Source: an uncultured Eubacteriales bacterium (GTDB taxonomy: Bacteria; Bacillota; Clostridia; Oscillospirales; CAG-382). From it: a stretch of DNA of 35,280 nucleotides. The notes under the pieces are model-generated. The model searched no databases. It saw nothing but the letters and a program-made list of their open reading frames with translations, and was not told where the DNA came from. The DNA lies in assembly GCA_900548115.1 (NCBI GenBank), contig URJL01000021.1, positions 1 through 35,280 on the forward strand, in the 5' to 3' direction. The position numbers and the translations under genes are program-made. Below are positions 22,847-31,145 of the stretch, piece after piece (the stretch's first letter is position 1; every line of letters begins with the position of its first letter).

Positions 22847-23776
22847 ATGAACATACTCGAAGGCAACGATCTGCTTCAGTTTCTTTTACTGCTGTTGTTG
22901 ACGTTCCTCGGCTCTGCCAAAGTGACTCTGCAGGGAAGAGTTTCCCGCGGCTATCTCCGCACGACGCAGGACAGCGTTCTGTACAATGTGTTGTTCTTTA
23001 CGGCGATCGCCGTAATTCTTGCGGTTTTGTTCCCGCTTGCTGTCCCGACGCATGACGTTTTACTGCTGGGGCTTTTGTCGGGCTTGAGCAACGCCGCCTT
23101 TCAGATCACCTATTCGGTCGCTTTGAACGAGGGACCCGTGTCGCTGACGGTGTTGATGACAAGCTTCAGCGTTCTTTTTCCGACTTCGTTCAGTATTATT
23201 CTGTTTAATGAAAAAATCTATTATACGCAGTTTATCGGAGTGCTGTTGCTGGCGGCTTCGCTGGTGTTGAACGTGGGACATGGGAAAAACGAAAAAAGGG
23301 TCAGCGCAAAATGGCTGATCTTTTCGGTGGTTGCAACTCTTTGCTCGGGGCTTTCGTCCTGTATTCAAAAAATTTTCTATTTGACCGACGGCTCGAAAGT
23401 GCCGAATTCCGCTAATACCTATCTTGTCTTCCTATATGCGATTTCCGCCGCTTTCGGTTTGGCAACGTATTTTTACGGAGCACGTTTCGGAAAGAAAGAA
23501 AAAAGTACGTTTTGGTTCAATAAAAACGTGCTGTTTTATGCTATCGGTATCGGTGTGGTTTTGGCTGTGTATCAAAAGTTTTATATGATGGGAATTCGGT
23601 ATATTCCGGGAACCGTATTGTTTCCGACTCATGCCGGAATGCAGTCGCTTGCCATGACGATTATCGGGATCGTTTTGTTTAAAGATCATCTGTCCGCGCG
23701 TCAAAAGCTCGGCATTTTGTGCGGAATCGCTTCGGTGGCGCTGATCAACTTGAAGATTGGCGGGTATCTTCTGTAA
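22847..23776 (+). CDS. EamA/DMT-superfamily transporter
   Basis: The protein has 309 residues with about ten hydrophobic helices in two halves, the EamA plan. Landmarks are LLTFLGSAKVTLQGRVSRG at the start, SNAAFQITYSVALNEGPVSLTVLMTSFSVLFPT and FNEKIYYTQFIGVLLLAASLVLNV closing the first half, and YIPGTVLFPTHAGMQSLAMTIIGIVLFKDHLSARQKLGILCGIASVALINL closing the second. DMT proteins move metabolites such as amino acids, sugars or drugs; the substrate is not readable. The start has AAGAGGAG nearby. It is a single-gene unit between its promoter and the terminator at 23831. Confidence 0.92.
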   Translation: MNILEGNDLLQFLLLLLLTFLGSAKVTLQGRVSRGYLRTTQDSVLYNVLFFTAIAVILAVLFPLAVPTHDVLLLGLLSGLSNAAFQITYSVALNEGPVSLTVLMTSFSVLFPTSFSIILFNEKIYYTQFIGVLLLAASLVLNVGHGKNEKRVSAKWLIFSVVATLCSGLSSCIQKIFYLTDGSKVPNSANTYLVFLYAISAAFGLATYFYGARFGKKEKSTFWFNKNVLFYAIGIGVVLAVYQKFYMMGIRYIPGTVLFPTHAGMQSLAMTIIGIVLFKDHLSARQKLGILCGIASVALINLKIGGYLL

Positions 23777-23830
23777 CTTTTATACGGCTTTAATATCGCC
23801 GTCTTCATAAGACGACTGCGGACAAACAAC

Positions 23831-23865
23831 AAACGGAGACCTTTCGGTCTCCGTTTTCTTTTTTC
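23831..23865. terminator. Bidirectional terminator after the DMT transporter
   Basis: AAACGGAGACC (23831-23841), a TTTC loop and GGTCTCCGTTT (23846-23856), followed by TTCTTTTTTCTT. It is shared with the convergent beta-helix gene whose stop is at 23866. Confidence 0.92.
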
Positions 23866-25320
23866 TTACTTGCTGAAATAGAAGCGTGCGTCTTCTTCTT
23901 TGATATATTCGCGGATCTTTTCCTTCACATCGCCGTCGTAGGTCTTAACGCCGTCGAAGATCCAGCCGAGCGAACCGCCCTCTTTTTGAATGTACGTATT
24001 GTCGTGCGATTCGATCTTTTCGTCGCCGCCGCGGTTTAAGCGAACAATATTTCCGGCACTGCGGTCGTAAATATTATCGTGCGTGACAAAGTTTTTCGTA
24101 TCCTCGGGAAGGGTAAAGCTGTTGAAGAGAGCGGCGCCCTCTTCGCGTCCGCGGCTGCCCCAGCCCATACCGCCGCAGCGCAGAACGTTGTGGTGGACAT
24201 TGGTGTCGTAAACACTGCGATGATATCCGGGAGTGGGCTGATTGTAAAATTCGATCGACCAGTGGCAATATTCGCAAAGGTTGCCCGTATATTCGACATC
24301 CTGCATATGGCAGCTTGCGTTGCACTGCGAGAACTGATGGGTGATGGCGGTATCGTAGATCTGATAGATCCAGTTGCCGTTTACCCAATAGCCGTTGCAC
24401 GAGCCGTAGGTTTCGACCGCGTTGCCGAAGCCGACCGTGCGGGAGCCGGCAAAACCGTCCAAGATCGAGCCGCCGAGATAGCACATAATGCAGTTTTGCA
24501 CCGTGACTTTCTGACAGCCGCCGAGCCCCGCGATGCCGTGACAGCCCGTAAATTTGAGCATGAGATTGTCGAAAGTAAGACCGATCTTGCCCTCAACGGG
24601 AACCATGAGATGAACGGCGTCACCCAGTTCAAGGCTTTCGTAAACCTCGCCGGGGTTGCCCTTGTCGCAATAGAGGTAGCATTTTTCTTCGTCCAGATGA
24701 CCGTAGAAATCGTAATTCTTCGTAAGATCCTGCGGCCCCGTAAAGCCGTCGCGACCGATGCTGTGACGGTAGCCCATGATCTCGTCGTATTTTCCGAGTT
24801 CGTCCGAATGGTTGAAGGCGATAAGACCGACGTTTTTGGTGCAGAGGTCGGTGTACCAAACGTTTTCAAATTCGCTCTTCTTCCAGTATTCGGGCTTAGC
24901 GTAGTTGCGGCGCGAACCGTAAAAACGCGGTTTCATTCCTTTGCCGTAAGCCGAGAAGGTCATGCCGTTGCACGGAACGCGAAGCGCCTCGCGCCAAATG
25001 CCGCCGCGCTCGAACAGAACGTTGCAGTTTTCGCAGACCTTTGTTTTGTCGTTGACGTTTTTCAGCGTTTTCCACGCCGTTTCGGGACTTCTGCCGTCAG
25101 CTTCGTCGTCGCCGCCGTTTGAAACGTAAAACGTGACGTTCGACGGGTCGTAAACGCTTTCGGATTCGGCGATGTCTTTTTTCATTTTTTCGGCGATCGC
25201 GTCGATCCCCGCCGCATAGGCGTCGTAATCTTTTTCGGTCGCATTCAATTCGTCAATATATCCGATCGCCTTTTTTGCCGCGAGCGGAAGAACTTCTTTC
25301 ATATTGTTGACAGTGCTCAT
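23866..25320 (-). CDS. Right-handed parallel beta-helix protein without signal peptide
   Basis: The protein has 484 residues from the ATG at 25320, which follows AAAGGAG; upstream in-frame starts lie in the promoter region. A helical N-terminus (about 1-60) leads to VTFYVSNGGDDEADGRSPETAWKTL, the start typical of pectate-lyase-like beta-helix proteins. Helix rungs follow with LTFDNLMLKFTGCHGIAGLGGCQKVTVQNC, GGSILDGFAG, VEYTGNLCEYCHWSIEFYN, YDTNVHHNVLRCGG and FVTHDNIYDRSAGNIVRLN. Such proteins often bind or cleave polysaccharides outside the cell. Here no secretion signal, anchor or dockerin is visible, and about a dozen Cys residues are present, so a cytosolic role is possible. A single-gene unit with its own promoter. 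Confidence 0.82.
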   Translation of the reverse strand: MSTVNNMKEVLPLAAKKAIGYIDELNATEKDYDAYAAGIDAIAEKMKKDIAESESVYDPSNVTFYVSNGGDDEADGRSPETAWKTLKNVNDKTKVCENCNVLFERGGIWREALRVPCNGMTFSAYGKGMKPRFYGSRRNYAKPEYWKKSEFENVWYTDLCTKNVGLIAFNHSDELGKYDEIMGYRHSIGRDGFTGPQDLTKNYDFYGHLDEEKCYLYCDKGNPGEVYESLELGDAVHLMVPVEGKIGLTFDNLMLKFTGCHGIAGLGGCQKVTVQNCIMCYLGGSILDGFAGSRTVGFGNAVETYGSCNGYWVNGNWIYQIYDTAITHQFSQCNASCHMQDVEYTGNLCEYCHWSIEFYNQPTPGYHRSVYDTNVHHNVLRCGGMGWGSRGREEGAALFNSFTLPEDTKNFVTHDNIYDRSAGNIVRLNRGGDEKIESHDNTYIQKEGGSLGWIFDGVKTYDGDVKEKIREYIKEEDARFYFSK

Positions 25321-25375
25321 ATTTTTCTCCTTTCGGTTGCGGAGGCGGGCTTTCCGATCAGCCCACACTAAAATT

Positions 25376-25403
25376 AGTATATCGTATGTTTTCGCAAAGT
25401 CAA
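25376..25403 (-). promoter_or_regulatory. Promoter of the beta-helix gene
   Basis: On the minus strand TTGACT (25403-25398) and TATACT (25381-25376) are 16 bases apart, about 55 bases before the ATG. Confidence 0.7.
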
Positions 25404-25528
25404 CCTTTTTTGCGGCTTTTTGTGAATTTCGGCACATTTTACAATGTTACCGATCAAAAAACGGCAGAATGACGAACAAAAAAGCGGGAAAAATAAAGGA
25501 AAAAGCGTGAAAATACAAAACGGAAAAG

Positions 25529-25560
25529 AAAAGGAACTTCCGAAGAAGTTCCTTTTTTTA
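25529..25560. terminator. Terminator after the NhaC-family gene
   Basis: AAAAGGAACTTC (25529-25540), a CGAA loop and GAAGTTCCTTTT (25545-25556) form a 12-bp stem, with T-rich tracts in both directions. It lies just past the NhaC stop on the minus strand. Confidence 0.9.
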
Positions 25561-25576
25561 AAATGCGATTTGAAGT

Positions 25577-27466
25577 TTATGCCTTCTTGCCGACCGTCTT
25601 TTTCAAAACGAAGCAACTTCCGATCATGATGAGAATTCCGAGAGGAAGCATGATATACCACGTCTGAACAAAGCCCGCGATGAGGTAGCAAACAAAGGAG
25701 ATCGCGGCGCAGGTCAGCGCGTAAGGCAGCTGGGTGGTAACGTGGTTCAGATGGTTCGACTGCGAACCCGCCGACGCCATGATGGTGGTATCGGAAATAG
25801 GAGAGCAGTGGTCGCCGCAGACCGCGCCCGCCATGCAGGCGGAGATGGCAATAATGCTGATCGGCTGGTCGATGTTGCCGCCGAAGATGGCAAGAACGAT
25901 CGGGATAAGAATTCCGAACGTGCCCCACGAAGTACCCGTCGCGAACGAAAGACCGACCGCGATAAGGAATACGATGGCGGGCAGGAAGTTGACGGCGGAC
26001 TGTGCATAATTGCGGACAAACTCGGCGATAAATACTTTTGCGCCCAAAGAATCGGTCATGGTCTTCAGCGTCCATGCACAGCACAAGATCATGATGGCGG
26101 GAACCATTGCCTTAAAGCCCTCGGGAATCGCTTCCATGCACTGCTTGAACGAGAGAATGCGGCGGCACATGAAGTAAATCACGGCAAAGATCATGCCGGC
26201 AAACGAGCCGAGCACGAGACCGACCGAAGCGTCAGCGGACGAAAAAGCGGTGATGAAGTTGTGATAGGTATCCGAACCGTTCGTATAGAAGCCGCCCGAG
26301 TAAAGAAGACCCATAATGCACATCACGATCAAAACGGCAACGGGAGCGATAAGATCCCATACGATTCCCTTCTTGTTCTCGTCGGCTTCTTCCACGCTGC
26401 GGAACAGCTCGGCATCCGCGGACGAGAAGAGGTCGCCCTTTTCGGCGTTTTGTTCGTGCTTCTTCATCGGTCCGTATTCAAAGCGCATAAGCACCATGGC
26501 AAACATCATGACGATGGTCAGAATCGCGTAGAAGTTATACGGAATGGCTTCGATAAACAGTTGGAAGCCGCTGATTTTTTCCTCCGAAACAAAGCCCGCG
26601 ACTGCCGCCGCCCACGAGGAGATCGGCGCGATGATGCAGACGGGCGCCGCCGTTGCATCGATGAGATAAGCAAGCTTTGCGCGCGAAACGTTGAATTTAT
26701 CGGTCACGGGACGCATGACCGAACCGACGGTCAGACAGTTGAAATAGTCGTCCACGAAAATAAGAATTCCGAGGAAGATGGTCGCGCACTGCGCGCCGGC
26801 CTTCGATTTGATGTGCTTGGCCGCCCAGCGTCCGAACGCCGCCGAACCGCCCGCGCGGTTCATCATTACGACGATGGCACCGAGAATGACAAGGAAGAAC
26901 AATATACCGATATTGTAGCTGTCGGCGACCGACGCGACAAAGCCGTCGGCAAAGGCATGGTCAAGCGTGCCCGTGAAATTGAAATTCGAATAAAGCAGCG
27001 CGCCCGACAAAATACCGATGAACAGAGAGGAATAAACCTCTTTGGTGATCAGAGCAAGCGCGATGGCGATGATCGGCGGGAGCAGAGAAAGGAAGGTGGC
27101 ATATGGCTTTACCGTATTGCGCTTTGCTGTGAGCGCTTTGTTCAGGTTGGAGGTGAATTCTTCGCTTTCCGAAACATTTTCGGAATAAGCGTCGATATAC
27201 TCCGAGGCAAACGCCGCGTACTCTTCGGCGTTTTCGGCGTCCGGGTCAAACGCGCCTGCCGCGGATAAAAAGGCGGCGGCTTCGTTTTCGGTCTCGGCGG
27301 ACGCCTCCTCCGGTGCGGTCTCGTCAAGGGTTTCCGTAACCTCGTTTGAGGTCTCGTCCGTGGGGGCTTCGTCCGCAAAAGCGGGAAGCATGGCGGAAAG
27401 AGCTGCGCAGATCAGAAAAGCCGCCAAAGCAATCGCCCACAGTCTGCGGGTCTTTTGTGAAAACAT
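25577..27466 (-). CDS. NhaC-family transporter, predicted lysine transporter
   Basis: The protein has 629 residues from the ATG at 27466, which follows GGAGGAAAACG. Unusually it starts with a signal-peptide-like segment (RRLWAIALAAFLICAALSAMLPAFADE) and an acidic, Thr/Glu-rich linker (about 35-110). The transporter proper follows with about 11-12 helices: TFLSLLPPIIAIALALITKEVYSSLFIG, FLVILGAIVVMMNRAGG, FLGILIFVDDYFNCLTVGSVMRP, LIDATAAPVCIIAPISSW, FATGTSWGTFGILIPI, and GAVCGDHCSPISDTTIMASAGS. These are family motifs of NhaC-type Na+/H+ exchangers. The lysine riboswitch in its leader argues that the substrate is lysine, as proposed for other riboswitch-linked NhaC proteins. Hydrophobic core motifs look intact. 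Confidence 0.93.
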   Translation of the reverse strand: MFSQKTRRLWAIALAAFLICAALSAMLPAFADEAPTDETSNEVTETLDETAPEEASAETENEAAAFLSAAGAFDPDAENAEEYAAFASEYIDAYSENVSESEEFTSNLNKALTAKRNTVKPYATFLSLLPPIIAIALALITKEVYSSLFIGILSGALLYSNFNFTGTLDHAFADGFVASVADSYNIGILFFLVILGAIVVMMNRAGGSAAFGRWAAKHIKSKAGAQCATIFLGILIFVDDYFNCLTVGSVMRPVTDKFNVSRAKLAYLIDATAAPVCIIAPISSWAAAVAGFVSEEKISGFQLFIEAIPYNFYAILTIVMMFAMVLMRFEYGPMKKHEQNAEKGDLFSSADAELFRSVEEADENKKGIVWDLIAPVAVLIVMCIMGLLYSGGFYTNGSDTYHNFITAFSSADASVGLVLGSFAGMIFAVIYFMCRRILSFKQCMEAIPEGFKAMVPAIMILCCAWTLKTMTDSLGAKVFIAEFVRNYAQSAVNFLPAIVFLIAVGLSFATGTSWGTFGILIPIVLAIFGGNIDQPISIIAISACMAGAVCGDHCSPISDTTIMASAGSQSNHLNHVTTQLPYALTCAAISFVCYLIAGFVQTWYIMLPLGILIMIGSCFVLKKTVGKKA

Positions 27467-27488
27467 CTTCGTTTTCCTCCTAAAAATA

Positions 27489-27520
27489 TAAAAAAATACC
27501 GCGTCACGAGCGGCGCGGCA
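27489..27520 (-). terminator. Riboswitch expression-platform terminator
   Basis: On the minus strand CCGCG (27518-27514), a 10-base loop and CGCGG (27503-27499) are followed by TATTTTTT, 22 bases before the NhaC start codon. This fits control by premature termination when lysine is bound. Confidence 0.65.
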
Positions 27521-27566
27521 ATAAACAAAAACAAAATGCTCCCCGAAAAAGGGATTCTTTATCTTC

Positions 27567-27743
27567 GATAGCTCTCCACAACCCGTGATCGTCACTGTGA
27601 CAGTCGGCTGTGTATTTCACAGCAAACCGATCCCCGCCCCGTCAAAGTCCGAACGGGAGCGAAAACCTCGGCGCCGGTTCCTTTTGCGAAAGGGAAAGGA
27701 CTTTTTCGCTCCCTTCGCTACTCTTAACAAGCGCGCCTCTATC
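27567..27743 (-). promoter_or_regulatory. Lysine riboswitch (L box) aptamer
   Basis: Read on the minus strand the conserved L-box blocks occur in order: GATAGAGGCGCG from 27743; AAGAGTA (27725-27719); GAAGGGAG (27716-27709); GCCGAGG (27672-27666); ACTGTCAC (27604-27597); and GGAGAGCTATC (27577-27567), whose CTATC pairs with the initial GATAG to close P1. This is the known five-helix lysine aptamer order. A promoter lies immediately upstream and a terminator immediately downstream, ahead of an NhaC-family transporter. By analogy lysine binding should switch expression off. An alignment to the Rfam lysine family would settle it. Confidence 0.88.
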
Positions 27744-27776
27744 GGACAGACCGAACCTTCGATCCGTCACGACGAT

Positions 27777-27805
27777 ATCATAGCACACAATGCACGGTTT
27801 GTCAA
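27777..27805 (-). promoter_or_regulatory. Promoter of the riboswitch-NhaC unit
   Basis: On the minus strand TTGACA (27805-27800) and TATGAT (27782-27777) are 17 bases apart. The predicted start near 27770 places the aptamer at the 5' end of the transcript. Confidence 0.8.
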
Positions 27806-27879
27806 GCAAAATGCGACATTTTCGGAATTTTTCGGTCATTTTTCCGATGATTTCTACAAGCTCCAAATACCAAAGCGGG

Positions 27880-28227
27880 TCAGTCGATGTGGATGATCTT
27901 TACAGGTTTTTGAATTTCAATGCATTTTTTCAAAGCATAGCGCGTTCCGCGCGAATTCATGTCCCAGAAAGCATACACCATATCGGAATATTCGACGATT
28001 TCGTCGTTGCGTATGAGCGGAGCGCTTACGCCGTAGCGGTCGTAATTCGGTAAAAACAGCTTTAAGTACAAATGATTCTCTCTTGCGTACCGTTCCGCCA
28101 ATTTATCCACACCGAATGCACCGCCGCTGACGACTTCCGAGCAATTTCGCGGTATGGTTTGCGTTATCATAGTATAGACCTTTTCGGGATCGGAAAGATT
28201 TCGGCTTCCGATGATGGCAATTTTCAA
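27880..28227 (-). CDS. Stand-alone SLOG-fold protein (DUF2493-like)
   Basis: The protein has 115 residues from a TTG at 28227, which follows GGAGCTGA; a longer frame to 28296 lacks a ribosome site. It opens KIAIIGSRNLSDPEKVYTMI, the nucleotide-binding strand-loop-helix of the SLOG/Rossmann superfamily, followed by EVVSGGAFGVDKLAERYA (the glycine-rich 'SGGA-x-G-x-D' loop), then YGVSAPLIRNDEIVEYSDMVYAFWD and SRGTRYALKKCIEI. DprA, LOG and YpsA proteins share this fold, and stand-alone SLOG proteins are proposed nucleotide sensors or nucleosidases in stress and defence. There is no obvious effector neighbour. Ligand unknown. Confidence 0.82.
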   Translation of the reverse strand: MKIAIIGSRNLSDPEKVYTMITQTIPRNCSEVVSGGAFGVDKLAERYARENHLYLKLFLPNYDRYGVSAPLIRNDEIVEYSDMVYAFWDMNSRGTRYALKKCIEIQKPVKIIHID

Positions 28228-28269
28228 AAAATCAGCTCCAATTTTAATTGATTTTAATAGATTTTTCAA

Positions 28270-28300
28270 TACATAGCTTTCTTCCGTTTTGCCCATATTA
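28270..28300 (+). promoter_or_regulatory. Sigma-G/sigma-F-like promoter upstream of spoIVB
   Basis: TACATA (28270-28275) and CATATTA (28294-28300) with an 18-base spacer match the forespore consensus TGMATA / CATACTA at 5 of 6 and 6 of 7 positions. spoIVB is a forespore gene in model spore formers. A TCGGGCGA/TCGCCCGA hairpin (28304-28332) would lie at the start of the leader. Confidence 0.5.
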
Positions 28301-28410
28301 AACTCGGGCGAAAAAGAAAAAATCTCGCCCGAAACAAAGAAAATTTCGGAAAAGAAAAAGGACGCGAAAAGGGAGAGAAAGAAGAAAAGGAAAGGGAGAG
28401 CGAAAAGTGA

Positions 28411-29697
28411 ATGTTATTTAGAAAGAAAAAAGAAAAAAACGTGCCCGACGCGGGAGGAATACCGAAAAAAGAAGGCGTTCGTTTTGAAAAAGGACGTTTT
28501 CTTTATGCCGTGCCGCTGTTTGCAATCTTCGGCATTTTGTTTTTGGGAGCGTCGCAAAGCGCCGTCCCCGACCGCGTATCAAGGGAAGCGATCGGCTCGG
28601 AATCGATCGCGTCGTCGGGAAAAGCCGAAAACGTCACCGCCGAGCTGAGCGGCGAGGGCGGATATGAATTCGAGTCCGAATATGAGTATGAGTACACGGC
28701 GAAGCTTTTCGGCGTTCTTCCGACCAAGACGGTTAAGAGCGTGCCGAACCTTGAAAAGAAGCTCGTTCCGTGCGGCGATGTGTTCGGCGTGAAATTTTTT
28801 ACCAAAGGCGTTGTGGTGACGGCGGTCTCCGAGGTCGAATCGACCGAGGGCATCATCAGCCCCGCCGCCAAAGCGGGTCTTAAGGCGGGCGACATTCTTC
28901 TGTCGGTCGACGGAAAAGAGATCAATACGGCGGAAGAACTGGGCGAGGCGGTTCGAAAGAGCGAGGGAAAAGAGCTGACCGTCGAGTTTACCCGCGACGA
29001 AAAGCCCTACAAAGCCAAGATTTTCCCGATAAAGGCACTGCCCGACGGGCAGTACAAGTCGGGTATGTGGGTGCGCGACAGTACGGCGGGAATCGGAACG
29101 GTGACGTATTATGACCCCGAGACGGGCGCTTTTGCGGGTCTCGGTCACGGAATTTACGATGCCGACACCGAGGTCCTGCTTCCGCTTTTAAAGGGAGCGG
29201 TCGTCGATATCGAACTGTCCGACGTCATAAAGGGGCGGAGCGGTCATCCGGGCGAGCTGAAAGGAAGCTTCGGAAGCGAAAAGGTCGGAACGCTTCTTTG
29301 CAATTCGCCCTGCGGTGTGTTCGGCGTTTTGAGCCGCGCTCCGTCCCTTGTGCGCGATCCGATAAGCGTCGCGCCGCATGAGGAGATCACACAGGGGGCG
29401 GCGACGATTCTCTGCGACATCGACGGAAACGGGATCAAGGAATATGCCATCGAGATCGTCAAGATCTACACCGGGACCGAAGAGACCAAAAACTTTGTGA
29501 TCGAAGTGACCGATCCCGATCTCTTGGCGGCGACGGGCGGCATTGTCCGCGGAATGAGCGGCAGCCCGATCCTGCAAAACGGGAAATTAGTCGGCGCGGT
29601 GACGCATGTTTTGGTGAGCGATTCGCATAAGGGCTACGGCATTTTTATCGAGAACATGCTCTCCTCCATGCCGAAGACGCTTTCCGACGCGGCTTAA
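28411..29697 (+). CDS. spoIVB: SpoIVB serine peptidase (sporulation signalling)
   Basis: The protein has 428 residues. A basic N-terminus and one transmembrane helix (FLYAVPLFAIFGILFLGA, about 31-48) anchor it outside the forespore membrane. A PDZ domain lies near 150-210 (AAKAGLKAGDILLSVDGKEINTAEEL). The S55 peptidase domain has His246 in AGLGHGIYDAD and the nucleophile Ser383 in RGMSGSPIL. In B. subtilis SpoIVB, secreted from the forespore, cleaves SpoIVFA and triggers pro-sigma-K processing. No spo0A follows, unlike the usual arrangement. The downstream VanY gene is convergent and the two stop codons overlap. Confidence 0.96.
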   Translation: MLFRKKKEKNVPDAGGIPKKEGVRFEKGRFLYAVPLFAIFGILFLGASQSAVPDRVSREAIGSESIASSGKAENVTAELSGEGGYEFESEYEYEYTAKLFGVLPTKTVKSVPNLEKKLVPCGDVFGVKFFTKGVVVTAVSEVESTEGIISPAAKAGLKAGDILLSVDGKEINTAEELGEAVRKSEGKELTVEFTRDEKPYKAKIFPIKALPDGQYKSGMWVRDSTAGIGTVTYYDPETGAFAGLGHGIYDADTEVLLPLLKGAVVDIELSDVIKGRSGHPGELKGSFGSEKVGTLLCNSPCGVFGVLSRAPSLVRDPISVAPHEEITQGAATILCDIDGNGIKEYAIEIVKIYTGTEETKNFVIEVTDPDLLAATGGIVRGMSGSPILQNGKLVGAVTHVLVSDSHKGYGIFIENMLSSMPKTLSDAA

Positions 29698-30932
29698 CCC
29701 TCCGTGTCTTCGGGCTGCGACTTTAAGAGCGCGATATATTCCTCGAGACACAGACCGGCATCCATGATGCGGCGGGCGTGATAGCGTCCGACATAGCGGT
29801 AATGCCACGGCTCGAACATGATTTTGGTAATGTCGGTCTTGTTTTTCGGGAAACGGAGAATGAAACCGAATTCGGCGCAGTTTTCGATCAGCCACGAATA
29901 CGCGTCGGTATCGGCAAAGCTTTGACTTGCGGCGGGAAGATTGTGAAGATCACAGCAAAGACCGCTTTGGTGCTCGCTCGTACCGGGGATCGCCACCGCT
30001 TCCGCCGCTTTTTCCGCCGCTTTGTCACCGTAGGTAGGCGTAAGAGAGCTTACCTGATTGTTGAAAAGCACCTGCTGATAATTGTACGAGCGGTAGCCGC
30101 TTGTGATGCTCAGGTCGGTGTAACCGTTTGCCGCCGCCTCCTTGAGCATTGCCTCCATCGCCTTTGCAGGGTACAGATCCATCTGCTGGGTCGTGCGCCC
30201 GTCCTTGCGTGTATTGACAAGATCGGTGAGGTTTGCGGGGATATAATCCTTGTCGAGATAATGATCGTAGTTGATGAGGGTCAGATAGCCGTCGCGGTCG
30301 GCGGGGTCCATGTATTCTTCATAGGCCGAAAGATCGGCTTTGAATTCGGGCTTTTGATAGCTTACGCCCAGAACCGCGAAATAATCGTCCGCCGAAAGAG
30401 GCTTTTCGATCACCGTCTCGGGGCAAAGAGCGTAATCGCTTCCCGCAACGTCGATATAGACGATCTTTTTTTCTTCGTTGCAGTCAAAACGAAGACCCTC
30501 TACATATTCTTCGAAAAACGACAGCGGGACGTAGAAATTCCGCCCGATAAGAGTACAGCTTTCCTCCAAAAGCCCGTTTTCGCCGTTTCGGTTGTAGGAG
30601 GTCCCGAGGGAAAATTCGGCAAAGCTTCCGTCCGAAAAGGTGATCGTGCGGCACGTGCTGTCGCCCGCAACGCCGTAGGAGCAGTAGTCCGAAAGCGTTT
30701 CGACGTTTAAAAGGTCGGTCCCGTTTTCGACGATGTGGTCGGTCTCGCCGAGCCGCTTTATCTTTTTGTCGCCGCGGAAAAGATAGATCGTGCTTCCGCC
30801 CTCGTCGGGAAGATTGAAGCGGAAGTCATAAACAAAATATCCCGCCGCCAAAAGGGCGATCAGCAAAAAAACGCCGAGACTCAGAAGAAAAAGCAGACTT
30901 GCCGCCGAGAGACTTCTTTTTTTATTTGACAT
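29694..30932 (-). CDS. VanY-type M15B D,D-carboxypeptidase, membrane anchored
   Basis: The protein has 412 residues. An N-terminal membrane anchor (LLFLLSLGVFLLIALLAAGYFVY, about 13-35) is followed by a 150-residue beta-rich segment with TITFSDGSFAEF and RNFYVPLSFFEEYVEGL, like copper-amine-oxidase-type N domains. The M15B domain has MEAMLKEAAANGYTDLSITSGYRSYNYQ, the zinc motif GTSEHQSGLCCDLH (His and Asp), and the catalytic/zinc EPWHYRYVGRYHA. It trims D-Ala from peptidoglycan stem peptides in the envelope. The start at 30932 has CGGAGG upstream. Its stop shares a TTAA with that of spoIVB, with no terminator between the convergent genes. Confidence 0.94.
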   Translation of the reverse strand: MSNKKRSLSAASLLFLLSLGVFLLIALLAAGYFVYDFRFNLPDEGGSTIYLFRGDKKIKRLGETDHIVENGTDLLNVETLSDYCSYGVAGDSTCRTITFSDGSFAEFSLGTSYNRNGENGLLEESCTLIGRNFYVPLSFFEEYVEGLRFDCNEEKKIVYIDVAGSDYALCPETVIEKPLSADDYFAVLGVSYQKPEFKADLSAYEEYMDPADRDGYLTLINYDHYLDKDYIPANLTDLVNTRKDGRTTQQMDLYPAKAMEAMLKEAAANGYTDLSITSGYRSYNYQQVLFNNQVSSLTPTYGDKAAEKAAEAVAIPGTSEHQSGLCCDLHNLPAASQSFADTDAYSWLIENCAEFGFILRFPKNKTDITKIMFEPWHYRYVGRYHARRIMDAGLCLEEYIALLKSQPEDTEG

Positions 30933-31145
30933 GAGGAATTCCTCCGTAAAAACGTATTTTCTCTATTGTACCACAAACGAACACGAAAAGAAAGAGGAAA
31001 AACAAAAGTTCCGCGTCGGGCGGCAAACATTTGTGTTCATCCGAAAACTTCCGAGGGGGCGCGGGAACGAGAAAAAACGCAAAAAACAAAGAAAAAACCG
31101 CCGCGTAGCGAAAAAATCGTCTTTGAATCGGCTTTTTCAATACAA

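Noticed and set aside
24079..25122. 347-codon plus-strand frame opposite the beta-helix gene
   Set aside because: Shadow of the real minus-strand gene, which has promoter, ribosome site and a family pattern.
25742..27268. 508-codon open frame on the plus strand opposite the NhaC-family gene
   Set aside because: Its composition is extremely rich in R, D, H and G with no fold-like pattern, and it lies wholly inside an unmistakable transporter on the other strand.
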